Shown here in pieces: positions 1 through 7,260 of a DNA stretch of 13,363 nt (positions are counted from its first letter, which is position 1; every line of letters starts with the position of its first letter). This DNA is from Proteobacteria bacterium UBA6492. Lineage in GTDB: Bacteria > Pseudomonadota > Gammaproteobacteria > UBA6429 > Thiohalophilaceae. The position numbers and the translations under genes are program-made. The DNA lies in contig DJMK01000098.1 of the NCBI GenBank assembly GCA_002436485.1, forward strand, positions 1 to 13,363, in the 5' to 3' direction. Under the pieces are notes generated by a model. That model saw only the letters and a list, made by a program, of their open reading frames with translations. It made no database searches and was not told the DNA's origin.

Positions 1-1281
1 AGTGTAAATATCAGACAGGTACATCGAGATTGGATCATCCGAGCGCTCACCAAGCTGGAATGCAACTGTGGGTGAAGCCGGTCCCATGATCACATCGACT
101 TTTTCAAACGCCTGGCGAAAATCATCACTGATTAAGCGACGTACCTTTTGTGCTTTCAGGTAATAGGCATCGTAATAGCCTGCCGACAATGCATAGGTGC
201 CGATCATGATGCGGCGCTTTACTTCAGCGCCAAAACCTTCACCACGTGAACGCTTGTAAAGATCTTCCAAATCTGTTGGATCTTTACAACGATAACCGTA
301 GCGCACGCCATCAAAACGTGACAGGTTTGAAGAACACTCCGCAGGAGCCACAACATAATAAGCTGGTACAGATAGATTACTGTTGGGCAAGCTTATTTCC
401 ACAACTTCAGCGCCCAGTTTTTTGTATGCATCGATAGCTTTATCGATAACATTAGCAACCTCGGCATCCAGTCCTTCGCCAAAATATTCTTTTGGCAGGC
501 CAATTTTCAAACCCTTGATGTCTTTTGCCAGCTCAGCTGTGTAATCGGGTACATCCGTGTTTACACTGGTCGAATCTTTTTCATCAAAACCGGCTATCGC
601 GTTTAGCATCAGTGCAGCATCTTCTGCAGATTGTGTGAGCGGCCCGGCCTGATCGAGGCTGGAAGCAAATGCAATCATGCCATAACGCGAAACTCGTCCA
701 TACGTTGGTTTTAGTCCTGTAATACCGCATAACGAAGCTGGCTGACGAATGGAACCACCCGTATCAGTACCGGTGGATGCCGGAGTCAATCGTGCGGCGA
801 CCGAAGCGGCCGAACCACCGGAAGAACCACCGGGTACACATTGTGTGTTCCACGGATTTTTTACTGGTCCATAAAAACTTGTTTCATTGGATGAACCCAT
901 GGCAAATTCATCCATGTTGAGTTTACCAAGCATCACCGCACCCGCATGATTAAGTTTATCAACCACGGTTGCATCATACGGCGCAACAAAGTTATCCAGC
1001 ATTTTCGAACCACAGCTGGTCCTGATACCGTTCGTGCAAAAAATATCTTTTTGTGCGATCGGCAAACCGGTCAGTGGTCCGACATCGCCACTGGCAAGTT
1101 TTTCGTCAGCCGCCTTGGCCTGGGCCAATGCATGATCAGCGCTTACCGTAACAAAGCTGTTCAGGCTTTTGTCATGCTTTGCAATGCGATCAAGAAAGTG
1201 TTGTGTCAGTTCTACGCTGCTGATGGACTTGTTTTGCAAGTCGTCTGATAGCTCACGCAGCGTTTTCTCGTGTAATTCCAT
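1..1281 (-). CDS. gatA: Aspartyl/glutamyl-tRNA amidotransferase subunit A, partial (C-terminus off the left edge)
   Basis: GatA is the glutaminase subunit of GatCAB. It hydrolyses glutamine and passes the ammonia to GatB, which converts misacylated Glu-tRNA(Gln) or Asp-tRNA(Asn) to the correct amidated form in the cytoplasm. Reading the minus strand from the ATG at 1281 gives 427 uninterrupted codons to the window edge; the family is usually about 485 residues, so roughly 60 are missing. The amidase-signature triad is intact: Lys78 in LPIAQKDIF, the cis-Ser Ser153 in PGGSSGGSAA, and Ser177 in GTDTGGSIRQP. Their spacing matches the Staphylococcus aureus enzyme (79/154/178) shifted by one. The gene starts 41 bases after gatC on the same strand, with only a weak ribosome site. 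gatB would be expected further left, but this is not visible. Confidence 0.97.
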   Translation of the reverse strand, partial: MELHEKTLRELSDDLQNKSISSVELTQHFLDRIAKHDKSLNSFVTVSADHALAQAKAADEKLASGDVGPLTGLPIAQKDIFCTNGIRTSCGSKMLDNFVAPYDATVVDKLNHAGAVMLGKLNMDEFAMGSSNETSFYGPVKNPWNTQCVPGGSSGGSAASVAARLTPASTGTDTGGSIRQPASLCGITGLKPTYGRVSRYGMIAFASSLDQAGPLTQSAEDAALMLNAIAGFDEKDSTSVNTDVPDYTAELAKDIKGLKIGLPKEYFGEGLDAEVANVIDKAIDAYKKLGAEVVEISLPNSNLSVPAYYVVAPAECSSNLSRFDGVRYGYRCKDPTDLEDLYKRSRGEGFGAEVKRRIMIGTYALSAGYYDAYYLKAQKVRRLISDDFRQAFEKVDVIMGPASPTVAFQLGERSDDPISMYLSDIYT

Positions 1282-1322
1282 GCTTATTCTATCGCTCTTT
1301 CGTTTTGAATTATTTTTGAGGC

Positions 1323-1610
1323 TTATTCGATTACCCTGGGTACCAGGTACAGACCGTTTTCTGTTTTGGGTGCGTGTTCCTGGAAGTGATCTCGCTGATC
1401 CTGTTCCGTCACCACATCCTCTCGCAAGCGCTGAACTTCATCCAGTGGATGCGCCATCGGGCTCACTGCGTCGGTATCAACCTGTCCCATCTGTTCAACC
1501 AGATCCAGGATATTGGACAGGTTTTTGGCATAGCCGGAAATATCGGCTTTATCGATAGCCAGCCTGGCCAGGTGGGCTATTTTCTCTACATCTTTGCTGT
1601 CCAGTGACAT
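1323..1610 (-). CDS. gatC: Aspartyl/glutamyl-tRNA amidotransferase subunit C
   Basis: GatC is the small subunit that wraps around the GatA-GatB interface and holds the amidotransferase together. The protein is 95 residues, the usual length. It begins MSLDSKDVEKIAHLARLAI and contains the family's conserved middle SPMAHPLDEVQRLREDVV and ends near GLYLVPRVIE. The open frame continues upstream to an ATG at 1721. I chose the start at 1610 because GAGG (1617-1620 on the minus strand) lies 6 bases before it, and the upstream part (Cys- and His-rich, no family similarity) is clearly leader sequence. It is the first gene of the leftward gatC-gatA unit, divergent from mreB. Confidence 0.95.
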   Translation of the reverse strand: MSLDSKDVEKIAHLARLAIDKADISGYAKNLSNILDLVEQMGQVDTDAVSPMAHPLDEVQRLREDVVTEQDQRDHFQEHAPKTENGLYLVPRVIE

Positions 1611-1703
1611 GCTTTTCCTCGTTCTCGTTTCGTGCCAAAATTTGTGGCATATATGGCAAAAATTTAAGTTAGCACAGCAACTTACTTGCCCAAAGCCCCT
1701 GTG

Positions 1704-1732
1704 TTGATTAAAGTAGGCCACTATTATATATA
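1704..1732 (+). promoter_or_regulatory. Candidate sigma70 promoter for mreB
   Basis: TTGATT (1704-1709) is followed, after the ideal 17-base spacer, by TATATA (1727-1732). Each box matches four of six consensus bases. Transcription would start near 1739, leaving a leader of about 55 bases before the mreB ATG. The region is AT-rich, so chance matches are likely; the position is the main support. Confidence 0.4.
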
Positions 1733-1752
1733 GTTACCTGCCGGTAACCCAA
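1723..1752 (-). promoter_or_regulatory. Candidate sigma70 promoter for gatC-gatA
   Basis: On the minus strand a perfect TATAAT (1728-1723) is preceded, with an 18-base spacer, by TTGGGT (1752-1747), a poor -35 box. Transcription would begin near 1716, about 105 bases upstream of gatC. The -10 box overlaps that of the candidate mreB promoter by two bases, so both could not be occupied at once. Confidence 0.4.
1733..1748. repeat. Perfect inverted repeat GTTACC-TGCC-GGTAAC
   Basis: This 6-bp perfect inverted repeat has a 4-base spacer. It covers the predicted mreB transcription start and touches the -35 box of the predicted gatC promoter. It could be an operator for a dimeric regulator, or a hairpin near the 5' end of the mreB message. 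I recognise no known regulator site in it. Confidence 0.5.
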
Positions 1753-1794
1753 TTACACCACCCAATTAACACTATTTAGAAAGCAGATATAAAT

Positions 1795-2841
1795 ATGTTC
1801 GAAAGCCTACGTGGAATGTTTTCCAATGATGTGTCCATCGATCTGGGCACTGCTAACACCCTGATTTATGTACGTGGCAAGGGTATTGTACTCAATGAGC
1901 CTTCGGTGGTCGCTATCCGCCAGGAACGTGGTCCCGGTGGCCCCAAATCCATCGCGGCTGTGGGAATGGAAGCCAAGCGCATGCTGGGGCGAACCCCGGG
2001 CAACATCGTGGCAATCCGCCCCATGAAGGATGGCGTTATCGCGGATTTTACCGTTACCGAGAAAATGCTGCAGCATTTTATCCGCAAGGTACACGAAGCA
2101 CGCTTTTTCAAACCCAGCCCACGGGTGCTAATCTGTGTACCCTGTGGCTCGACCCAGGTAGAACGCCGCGCCATTCGCGAATCCGCGGCAGGTGCCGGTG
2201 CACGGGAAGTCTTCCTTATTGAAGAACCGATGGCCGCGGCCATTGGTGCCGGTATGCCAATCTCGGAAGCCAGTGGCTCGATGGTCCTTGATATCGGTGG
2301 CGGCACGACGGAAGTCGCGGTGATATCCCTCAGCGGTATCGTCTACTCCGCATCGGTCCGCATTGGTGGTGACCGGTTTGATGATTCCATTATCAACTAC
2401 ATACGACGCAACTACGGTAGCCTGATTGGTGAATCGACTGCCGAGCGCATCAAGCAGGAAATCGGCTCGGCCTATCCCGGTAACGAGGTACTAGAAATGG
2501 AAGTACGCGGCCGCAACCTGGCCGAGGGTGTGCCGCGAACCTTTACCCTGAACAGTAACGAGATTCTCGAAGCCCTGCAGGAACCACTGTCGGGTATTGT
2601 CAGCGCTGTCAAAACCGCACTGGAACAAACACCACCCGAACTGGCAGCTGATATCGCTGAACGCGGCATGGTACTGACCGGTGGTGGTGCCCTGTTACGC
2701 GACCTGGACAGGTTGCTGATGGAAGAAACCGGTTTGCCGGTCATTATCGCCGAGGACCCACTGACCTGTGTTGCACGTGGCGGTGGTCGGGCGTTGGAAA
2801 TGATCGATGAATATGGTGGAGATCTGTTCACTGTCGAATAA
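1795..2841 (+). CDS. mreB: Rod shape-determining actin homologue MreB
   Basis: MreB is a bacterial actin that polymerises on the inner face of the membrane and orients the side-wall synthesis machinery. The product is 348 residues, against 347 in E. coli. The nucleotide-binding pocket is complete: phosphate-1 loop DLGTANT (residues 16-22), the EEPMAAAIGAG segment (143-153), phosphate-2 loop LDIGGGTTE (165-173) and the adenosine motif LTGGGALL (294-301). The N-terminus MFESLRGMFSNDVSIDLGT aligns with the E. coli start, including the FRGMFSND-like segment, so the ATG at 1795 is preferred over Met8. No strong ribosome site precedes it. It is the first gene of the rightward cell-wall operon, followed 20 bases later by the likely mreC start. 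Confidence 0.98.
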   Translation: MFESLRGMFSNDVSIDLGTANTLIYVRGKGIVLNEPSVVAIRQERGPGGPKSIAAVGMEAKRMLGRTPGNIVAIRPMKDGVIADFTVTEKMLQHFIRKVHEARFFKPSPRVLICVPCGSTQVERRAIRESAAGAGAREVFLIEEPMAAAIGAGMPISEASGSMVLDIGGGTTEVAVISLSGIVYSASVRIGGDRFDDSIINYIRRNYGSLIGESTAERIKQEIGSAYPGNEVLEMEVRGRNLAEGVPRTFTLNSNEILEALQEPLSGIVSAVKTALEQTPPELAADIAERGMVLTGGGALLRDLDRLLMEETGLPVIIAEDPLTCVARGGGRALEMIDEYGGDLFTVE

Positions 2842-2850
2842 TTGAGTGGC

Positions 2851-2855
2851 GAGGT
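2851..2855 (+). promoter_or_regulatory. Ribosome binding site GAGGT for mreC
   Basis: GAGGT pairs with the 16S rRNA 3' end and stands 6 bases before a GTT codon at 2862. It lies 66 bases before the first canonical in-frame start codon (TTG, 2922). It therefore places mreC initiation at 2862 despite the unusual codon there. Confidence 0.55.
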
Positions 2856-2861
2856 AGCACC

Positions 2862-3752
2862 GTTAAACTTTTATTCAAACAAGGTCCCTCGCTAGGTATA
2901 CGCCTGCTTTTATTCTGTCTGTTGTCCATCAGCCTGATGGTGCTGGACCACCGTTACCATGCGACCAACTTCATTCGTTCTACCCTGAGCGTGGTTGTTG
3001 ATCCACTGCGATACCTGGTCAACCTGCCTTTTGATATCACCGACTGGGCCTCACAGAGTTTTGTTTCGCGTTCCACGCTGCAGGAAGAAAATCAGACACT
3101 CAGAATCAAGAACGAGCTGTTGAACGCCAGGCTGCAGAAATATGCATCGCTTAAGGCAGAGAACGCCAACCTGCGATCGCTGTTGAAATCCGTAGATAAA
3201 AATGAAGAATCCTTTGAGCAAGTGCTGGTCGCCGAGATACTGTCTGTCGATCTCGATCCGTTTCGCAAACAAATTGTGATCAACAAGGGCACCGATGCCA
3301 ATGTGTATATCGGACAACCCCTGATTGGTGCGCAGGGTGTCATTGGTAAGGTGGTACACGTCGGCCATATGACCAGTACCGCCATGTTAATCACTGATCC
3401 GAGCCATTCTTTGCCGGTGCAGAACAATCGCAATGGCGTTCGTGGTGTTGCAGTCGGTAATCCCAAGAAGAACCAGCTTTCACTGATTCATCAACCTACC
3501 AATACTGATATCAAGCAAGGTGACCTGCTGGTCACCTCTGGCCTGGGATGCTTTTTTCCACCCGGTTATCCGGCCGGCAAAGTGACGAACATCAACACCA
3601 ACCCGAGCCTGCCCTTTGCCGAAATAATTGTAGAACCGACCGCGCAACTCGACCGTAACCGCGAAGTGTTACTTATCTGGCCATCACACTACCAGATGGC
3701 ACAAGAGCATGGCGAATGCGTAACGCCGGGTAACAAGGAGAAAAAGCAATGA
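2862..3752 (+). CDS. mreC: Rod shape-determining protein MreC (start codon non-canonical)
   Basis: MreC is a periplasmic scaffold anchored in the inner membrane by one helix; it contacts PBP2 and MreD and helps activate the elongasome. From 2862 the product is 296 residues: a short cytoplasmic stretch with the family motif QGPSLGIR, a membrane helix (about residues 13-28), a coiled coil (about 72-112, rich in Leu, Glu and Asn), then the beta-barrel core with GQPLIGAQGVIGKV and TDPSHSLPVQ. The only canonical in-frame start is TTG at 2922, which would delete most of the membrane helix. I therefore place the start at the GTT at 2862, preceded by GAGGT; an ATT at 2841 is an alternative. It is shorter than E. 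coli MreC (367), lacking the long C-terminal tail. Its TGA overlaps the mreD ATG. Confidence 0.93.
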   Translation, partial: VKLLFKQGPSLGIRLLLFCLLSISLMVLDHRYHATNFIRSTLSVVVDPLRYLVNLPFDITDWASQSFVSRSTLQEENQTLRIKNELLNARLQKYASLKAENANLRSLLKSVDKNEESFEQVLVAEILSVDLDPFRKQIVINKGTDANVYIGQPLIGAQGVIGKVVHVGHMTSTAMLITDPSHSLPVQNNRNGVRGVAVGNPKKNQLSLIHQPTNTDIKQGDLLVTSGLGCFFPPGYPAGKVTNINTNPSLPFAEIIVEPTAQLDRNREVLLIWPSHYQMAQEHGECVTPGNKEKKQ

Positions 3753-4237
3753 AGCAGGTAATGCCCCATGGTGGCTTTACTATTGTGCTGACCTTTGTGC
3801 TGGCGCTGATTCTGACCATTTTTCCCCTACCCGGCTGGGCAGAAGAACTACGGCCGCTCTGGGTAGTGCTGACCGTTATTTACTGGGCAATGGCACTGCC
3901 ACACCGTGTCAGCATCGGTATCGCCTGGATGTCCGGACTGTTGCTGGATGTGTTGCTGGATGCGTTGCTTGGTCAACATGCACTTGCACTCGCACTTGTA
4001 GCGTTTCTTACTATTCGAATTCACCAACGTCTCAGAATTTTTCCACTCTGGCAGCAATCCATCGTGATCTTTGTGATGTGTTTCATTTACAGCATAATCG
4101 TGCTCTGGATAAAAGGCATAACAGGCGTCGCGCCAAACCTGTGGCTTTTTATTCTACCTTCGGTGACCAGCGCTATTATTTGGCCAGCTGTGTTCATCTT
4201 TCTTCGCCAGATTCGTCGCGCTTATCGTGTAAATTAA
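3749..4237 (+). CDS. mreD: Rod shape-determining membrane protein MreD
   Basis: MreD is a small integral membrane partner of MreC in the elongasome. The protein has 162 residues, the same as E. coli, and is hydrophobic throughout, with several predicted membrane segments (roughly 10-28, 36-50, 54-72, 77-90, 103-121 and 131-152). The family segment RPLWVVLTVIYWAMALPHRV (residues 35-54) and the following LLLDVLLDALLGQHALAL are recognisable. The ATG lies in an ATGA overlap with the mreC stop, and AAGGAG (3735-3740) sits 8 bases upstream, so translation is probably coupled to mreC. mrdA follows after 4 bases. Confidence 0.95.
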   Translation: MKQVMPHGGFTIVLTFVLALILTIFPLPGWAEELRPLWVVLTVIYWAMALPHRVSIGIAWMSGLLLDVLLDALLGQHALALALVAFLTIRIHQRLRIFPLWQQSIVIFVMCFIYSIIVLWIKGITGVAPNLWLFILPSVTSAIIWPAVFIFLRQIRRAYRVN

Positions 4238-4241
4238 CGGT

Positions 4242-6104
4242 ATGCCAAAAATAAGTTCACTTACTATCAAGGATCACTTTCGTGAGACGCACCTGTTCCA
4301 GGTGCGTGCCATAACCGCAGCAGTCATCGGCGTCGTATTGTTCGGTATTATCATTGCGCGATTGTTTTACCTGCAAGTCATCAGCCATGATCACTACACC
4401 ACGCTTTCTGAAGATAACAGGGTAAATATTCTGCCGATTCCGCCAATTCGAGGTCTTATCTATGACCGTAATGGTGTATTGCTGGCACAGAACCTGCCCA
4501 GTTTTTCGCTGGAACTGGTACCCGAACACATCGATAATCTGCAGGAAACACTAGAGCACCTGCAACAATTAATCGATATCAGTCCGGCTGAGCTGAAACG
4601 TTTTCACGAATTACGCAAAAAGAAGCGCCGCTTTGAGGGTATTCCCCTGCGTTTCAGGTTGAATGAAGTTGAACGCGCCAGGATTGCAGTGAACCAGGAC
4701 AGATTACCTGGCGTTGAAGTCAATGCCGAACTCACCCGTCATTATCCACAGGGCGAAGTAGCCTCCCACATCATCGGTTACGTCGGCCGCATCAATGAAC
4801 AGGAGCTGGAAACACTCGATGCATCACGCTATAGCGCCACGCGACACATTGGCAAGGTCGGTGTTGAACGTTCATACGAAGATCAGTTGCATGGTGAGGT
4901 AGGATTTCAGCGTGTAGAGTCCAATGCTCAGGGTCGTATTGTCAATGCCGACCCGGAAGAACGCACGCTGCCAATACCGGGACAACATCTTTACCTTACG
5001 ATTGATAGCAAGGTACAGAAGGTAGCTGAACAGGCTTTTGCAGATAATAACGGTGCTCTGGTTGCAATTGATCCACGCAACGGAGAAGTCATCGCATTTG
5101 TCAGCATGCCAACCTACGATCCGAACCTGTTCGTCAATGGCATTGACAGAAAGACTTACGGTGAACTGCGCGACTCTCCCGAGCGGCCCTTGTTTAATCG
5201 CGCGTTACAGGGACAATATCCCCCCGGTTCAACAATAAAACCTTTAATAGGCCTGGCCGGGCTGGAAGAAAATCTCATACGTCCGGGTGAAGCACTGAAG
5301 TGCCCGGGCTATTACATGCTCAAGAATGATGAGCGACGTTATCGTGACTGGAAAAAAGAAGGTCATGGTCAAACTGATCTTACCAAGGCAATCGTTGAAT
5401 CGTGTGATGTGTATTTCTACGACCTGTCACTGGTACTGACTATTGATCGCATGGAAAAATATCTTGGCCTGTTTGGCGTTGGCAGCCCGACGGGTATCGA
5501 TTTACGTGGTGAAGCTTCCGGCCTGTTACCTTCGCGCGAATGGAAACGCAGGGCACATCGATTACCATGGTTCCCGGGTGAAACACTGATTACCGGTATC
5601 GGCCAGGGCTTTACGCTTACCACGCCTTTGCAGCTTGCCGAGATTACTGCCACGCTGGCGAGCAATGGCCAACGTATTACACCTCGCGTGCTACATGCTA
5701 TTCGTGATCCGCTTTATAGCGAACTCGAACTTCACGGTTCACGCCAGGCTGAAAAGATTCCGATCAAGAACCCGCACAACTGGCAAGTCGTCATCGATGC
5801 CATGACCGAGGTGGTACATGGTCTGCGCGGTACAGCCCGTGGTATCAGTCATAAAATGCCCTACAAGATGGCAGGCAAAACAGGAACTGCACAGGTATTT
5901 GGTATCGCACAGGACGAAGAATATGATGAAGAAAAAATTGCCAAGAAATTGCGTGACCATGCACTGTTTATTGCATTTGCACCGGTTGATGAACCTCGCA
6001 TTGCCGTTGCGGTCATAGTAGAAAATGGCGGTAGTGGTAGTAGTGCTGCCGCACCAATTGCACGCAAGGTAATAGACGCTTACCTGCTTACAGGTGAATC
6101 ATAG
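4242..6104 (+). CDS. mrdA: Penicillin-binding protein 2, elongation-specific peptidoglycan D,D-transpeptidase
   Basis: PBP2 cross-links new side-wall peptidoglycan together with the polymerase RodA. The product is 620 residues (E. coli 633). A membrane anchor lies at about residues 21-46, followed by the pedestal domain with IPPIRGLIYDRNGVLLAQN (about 66-84) and the transpeptidase domain. Catalytic motifs are intact: STIK with nucleophile Ser330, SCD at 387-389 (the SxD form typical of PBP2), and KTGT at 546-549. The insert after KTG (GIAQDEEYDEEKIAKKLRDH) resembles the E. coli one. Cys354, Asp369, His375 and Cys388 are spaced like a reported zinc site in Acinetobacter PBP2. No clear ribosome site precedes the ATG, only 4 bases after mreD, suggesting translational coupling. 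Confidence 0.97.
   Translation: MPKISSLTIKDHFRETHLFQVRAITAAVIGVVLFGIIIARLFYLQVISHDHYTTLSEDNRVNILPIPPIRGLIYDRNGVLLAQNLPSFSLELVPEHIDNLQETLEHLQQLIDISPAELKRFHELRKKKRRFEGIPLRFRLNEVERARIAVNQDRLPGVEVNAELTRHYPQGEVASHIIGYVGRINEQELETLDASRYSATRHIGKVGVERSYEDQLHGEVGFQRVESNAQGRIVNADPEERTLPIPGQHLYLTIDSKVQKVAEQAFADNNGALVAIDPRNGEVIAFVSMPTYDPNLFVNGIDRKTYGELRDSPERPLFNRALQGQYPPGSTIKPLIGLAGLEENLIRPGEALKCPGYYMLKNDERRYRDWKKEGHGQTDLTKAIVESCDVYFYDLSLVLTIDRMEKYLGLFGVGSPTGIDLRGEASGLLPSREWKRRAHRLPWFPGETLITGIGQGFTLTTPLQLAEITATLASNGQRITPRVLHAIRDPLYSELELHGSRQAEKIPIKNPHNWQVVIDAMTEVVHGLRGTARGISHKMPYKMAGKTGTAQVFGIAQDEEYDEEKIAKKLRDHALFIAFAPVDEPRIAVAVIVENGGSGSSAAAPIARKVIDAYLLTGES
6092..6097 (+). promoter_or_regulatory. Ribosome binding site AGGTGA for rodA
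   Basis: AGGTGA inside the last mrdA codons lies 6 bases before the GTG at 6104. It supports that GTG as the rodA start, overlapping the mrdA stop by one base. Confidence 0.5.
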
Positions 6105-7243
6105 TGGTTAGTTTTGCACGAACTGAATTTTCTGATGAAAGTCGTCTGAGTGCGAGTCGCAAGTTACTGCAGCGTTTTCATATTGACCTGCCGCTGCTGC
6201 TCAGCCTGATGTTGCTGGCGGGTGTAGGACTGATTGCACTTTACAGTGCGGGCGAGGCCAGTAGCGATATCGTCATTAAACAGCTGGTTCGCTTACTGAT
6301 TGCCTTTGCCATTATGCTGGCGATAGCCCAGCTCTCACCGGATACCATTGAAAACTGGAGCCCCTGGCTGTTCGGGCTCGGCGTGATCATGCTAGTGGCG
6401 GTTTTTCTATGGGGTGATATCGGCAAAGGGGCACGCCGCTGGCTTGATCTCGGTTTCGTTTCATTTCAGCCATCTGAACTGATGAAACTTGCTGTTCCCA
6501 TGGTCGTTGCCTGGTATTTGGCGGAAGCAACCCTGCCACCACGCCCGGTGCGCCTGTTGGTAGCGATTGTCCTGATTCTGGTGCCCACCATCCTTGTGGC
6601 AAGACAACCCGACCTGGGTACCTCGATCGTGCTGGCCGCCTCCGGCATCTTCGTACTATTCCTGGCAGGTCTGCGCTGGCGTACCATTATTATCAGTTTC
6701 ATCCTGTTTTTACCCCTCACCTGGGTCATGTGGCAATACGGAATGCATGATTATCAACGTAAACGTGTCCTCACTTTCCTGAATCCGGAAACTGATCCAC
6801 TTGGCTCGGGTTACCATATCATTCAATCCACCATTGCCATTGGTTCGGGTGGTATTTACGGCAAGGGCTGGCTAAACGGAACCCAGTCGCACCTGGACTT
6901 TTTACCGGAGCGAAAAACCGATTTTATCTTCTCCGTATTCAGTGAAGAATTCGGCTTAATTGGTTCTATCCTGTTGCTGGCTATTTATGCCCTGATTATC
7001 GCGCGCGGCCTGGTAATCTCGGTTAATGCCCAGGACACTTTCGGGCGTCTGCTGGCTGGCAGTATTACATTAACCTTTCTTGTTTACGTTTTTGTAAACA
7101 CGGGTATGGTGAACGGGCTGTTACCAGTGGTCGGTATCCCCTTACCCCTTGTCAGCTATGGCGGCACATCAATGGTGACGCTGATGGCTGGATTCGGTAT
7201 CCTGATGTCAATACATACACACAGGAAGTTAATCGCAACATAG
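6104..7243 (+). CDS. rodA: Peptidoglycan glycosyltransferase RodA (SEDS family)
   Basis: RodA polymerises lipid II into glycan strands and works as a pair with PBP2. The GTG-started product is 379 residues (E. coli 370), with about ten membrane segments. SEDS landmarks are present in order: GARRWLDLG (109-117), FQPSELMKLA (121-130), ARQPDLGTS (166-174), the NPETDPLGSGYH segment (228-238), QSHLDFLPERKTDFIFSVFS (261-280) with the presumed catalytic Asp273, and the C-terminal PLPLVSYGGTSM (347-358). The gene overlaps the mrdA stop by one base, as expected for a tightly coupled pair; mltB follows. Confidence 0.97.
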   Translation: MVSFARTEFSDESRLSASRKLLQRFHIDLPLLLSLMLLAGVGLIALYSAGEASSDIVIKQLVRLLIAFAIMLAIAQLSPDTIENWSPWLFGLGVIMLVAVFLWGDIGKGARRWLDLGFVSFQPSELMKLAVPMVVAWYLAEATLPPRPVRLLVAIVLILVPTILVARQPDLGTSIVLAASGIFVLFLAGLRWRTIIISFILFLPLTWVMWQYGMHDYQRKRVLTFLNPETDPLGSGYHIIQSTIAIGSGGIYGKGWLNGTQSHLDFLPERKTDFIFSVFSEEFGLIGSILLLAIYALIIARGLVISVNAQDTFGRLLAGSITLTFLVYVFVNTGMVNGLLPVVGIPLPLVSYGGTSMVTLMAGFGILMSIHTHRKLIAT

Positions 7244-7250
7244 TATTCAT

Positions 7251-7254
7251 GGAG
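7251..7254 (+). promoter_or_regulatory. Ribosome binding site GGAG deciding the mltB start
   Basis: GGAG is 6 bases upstream of the GTG at 7261. It overlaps the in-frame ATG at 7249, which itself has no ribosome site nearby. This favours GTG 7261 as the start of mltB. Confidence 0.55.
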
Positions 7255-7260
7255 TTAACA

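Larger units (their letters stand above)
1611..1794. promoter_or_regulatory. Divergent gatC / mreB control region
   Basis: This is an AT-rich 184-base spacer between the starts of gatC (leftward) and mreB (rightward), and the only place where two transcription units in the window diverge. It holds candidate promoters on both strands, the inverted repeat at 1733-1748, and in the gatC leader a TGCCA (1633-1637) followed by TGGCA at 1645-1649 and again at 1654-1658, which could form alternative short hairpins. I see no coding sequence in it. Confidence 0.75.

Noticed and set aside
1169..1607. Plus-strand open frames across gatA and gatC (1169-1558 and 1374-1607)
   Set aside because: They lie opposite well-supported minus-strand genes, have no family similarity and no ribosome sites.
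1323..1721. A longer gatC reading of 132 residues from ATG 1721
   Set aside because: The extra 37 N-terminal residues are unlike GatC, the internal ATG at 1610 has a strong ribosome site, and this start would lie inside the predicted promoter.
2842..2895. A 17-codon frame from TTG 2842 just after the mreB stop, considered as a leader peptide for mreC
   Set aside because: It has no ribosome site of its own and overlaps the well-conserved MreC N-terminus; nothing supports its translation.
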